This document shows positions 13,955-14,295 of a stretch of 14,295 nt of DNA, piece after piece (positions within the stretch are counted from its first letter, which is position 1; the number at the start of each line of letters is the position of its first letter). Source of the DNA: Chloroflexota bacterium (GTDB lineage: Bacteria > Chloroflexota > UBA6077 > JADZDV01). A program made the position numbers and the translations under genes. The stretch covers positions 1 to 14,295 of the forward strand of contig JADZDV010000254.1 of the NCBI GenBank assembly GCA_020850915.1, read 5' to 3'. The notes under the pieces were generated by a model. That model had not been told where the DNA came from. It made no database searches and saw nothing but the letters and a program-made list of their open reading frames with translations.

Positions 13955-14295
13955 TCAGGCCGCGGCGCCCGCGGTCTCAGGGCGAGCCCTACCGAAGAAC
14001 CGCCCCAGGCCGCCCGTCGTCTCCCAGCTCACCAGCAGCATGCTCGCGAAGAAGATCGAAGAGTAGGTCCCGCTGAAGATGCCAATCAGCAACGCTAGGA
14101 CGAAGCTTCGAATGGTGACCCCGCCAAAGAGATAGAGGGCTACGAGCGTCAACAGCACGGTGATCGAGGTATTGAGCGAGCGGGCGAGCGTCTGGGTCAG
14201 ACTGTGGCTCACGGCGTCCTCGAACGTGTCGTCCGGGTGGCGGACGATGTTCTCCCGAATGCGGTCGAACACCACGATCGTGTCGTGCACGGAGA
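13955..14295 (-). CDS. secF: Protein translocase subunit SecF, C-terminal part (5' cut by window edge)
   Basis: About 113 codons are present and the frame runs off the right edge. The segment begins SVHDTIVVFDRIREN, the SecF/SecD-family motif at the end of the fourth transmembrane helix, followed by SLNTSITVLLTLVALYLFGG and a last membrane pair (FVLALLIGIFSGTYSSIFFASMLLV), which is the usual C-terminal topology. SecF assists SecYEG in proton-motive-force-driven protein export at the cytoplasmic membrane. The final residues (GRARPETAGAAA) are a variable tail. Whether it is free-standing or a SecDF fusion cannot be told from this fragment; secD is expected to the right. Confidence 0.95.
   Translation of the reverse strand, partial: SVHDTIVVFDRIRENIVRHPDDTFEDAVSHSLTQTLARSLNTSITVLLTLVALYLFGGVTIRSFVLALLIGIFSGTYSSIFFASMLLVSWETTGGLGRFFGRARPETAGAAA

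Overview
The window is high-GC bacterial chromosome with short intergenic gaps and a housekeeping-type mix of genes. There is no sign of phage, plasmid, transposon or CRISPR. The protein style is Ala/Arg/Gly-rich, with GTG and TTG starts common. Together with a free-standing SecF, a DUF983 zinc-ribbon membrane protein, a TypA/BipA GTPase and an L,D-transpeptidase, this would fit a Chloroflexota (Thermomicrobia-like) or a similar high-GC environmental lineage. That placement is inference from style only; no rRNA or marker alignment was possible.

Layout, left to right. 2-1624 (+): CocE/NonD-type alpha/beta hydrolase, cut by the left edge. 1625-1961: gap with a strong minus-strand terminator and a doubtful small ORF joined to the kinase by a GTGA overlap. 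1962-3788 (-): membrane PAS-histidine kinase with no partner regulator in view. 3789-4023: divergent control region with a direct repeat and a near-perfect hairpin. 4024-5055 (+): single-pass membrane protein with a long Ser/Gly/Lys low-complexity tail, ended by a clear terminator. 5056-5355: a -10-like box followed by a second strong intrinsic terminator lying inside the apparent leader of typA. 5356-7191 (+): typA/bipA. 7272-7697 (-): RDD-family membrane protein with a leader hairpin against its start codon. 7698-8084: no convincing gene. 8085-8645 (-): secreted PsbP-like protein. 8847-9626 (+): multi-pass membrane protein. 9716-10528 (+): crotonase/enoyl-CoA hydratase-family protein. 10559-12061 (-): GlcD-type FAD-linked oxidase, convergent with the crotonase. 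12062-12249: divergent control region with a 14-bp perfect palindrome. 12250-13200 (+): exported L,D-transpeptidase. 13350-13808 (-): DUF983 protein. 13955-14295 (-): C-terminal part of SecF, cut by the right edge.

The genes do not form one pathway. Most are single transcription units with alternating strands and their own promoter- or terminator-like signals. Cell-envelope functions recur: the kinase, the anchored low-complexity protein, RDD, the PsbP-like protein, the transpeptidase, DUF983 and SecF. Two genes (crotonase and FAD oxidase) look like acyl or hydroxy-acid catabolism. I found no clear previously undescribed multi-gene system. The best leads are at RNA/regulatory scale (typA leader terminator, RDD start-codon hairpin, palindrome upstream of the transpeptidase) and in four enzymes that lack residues usually catalytic or conserved in their families.
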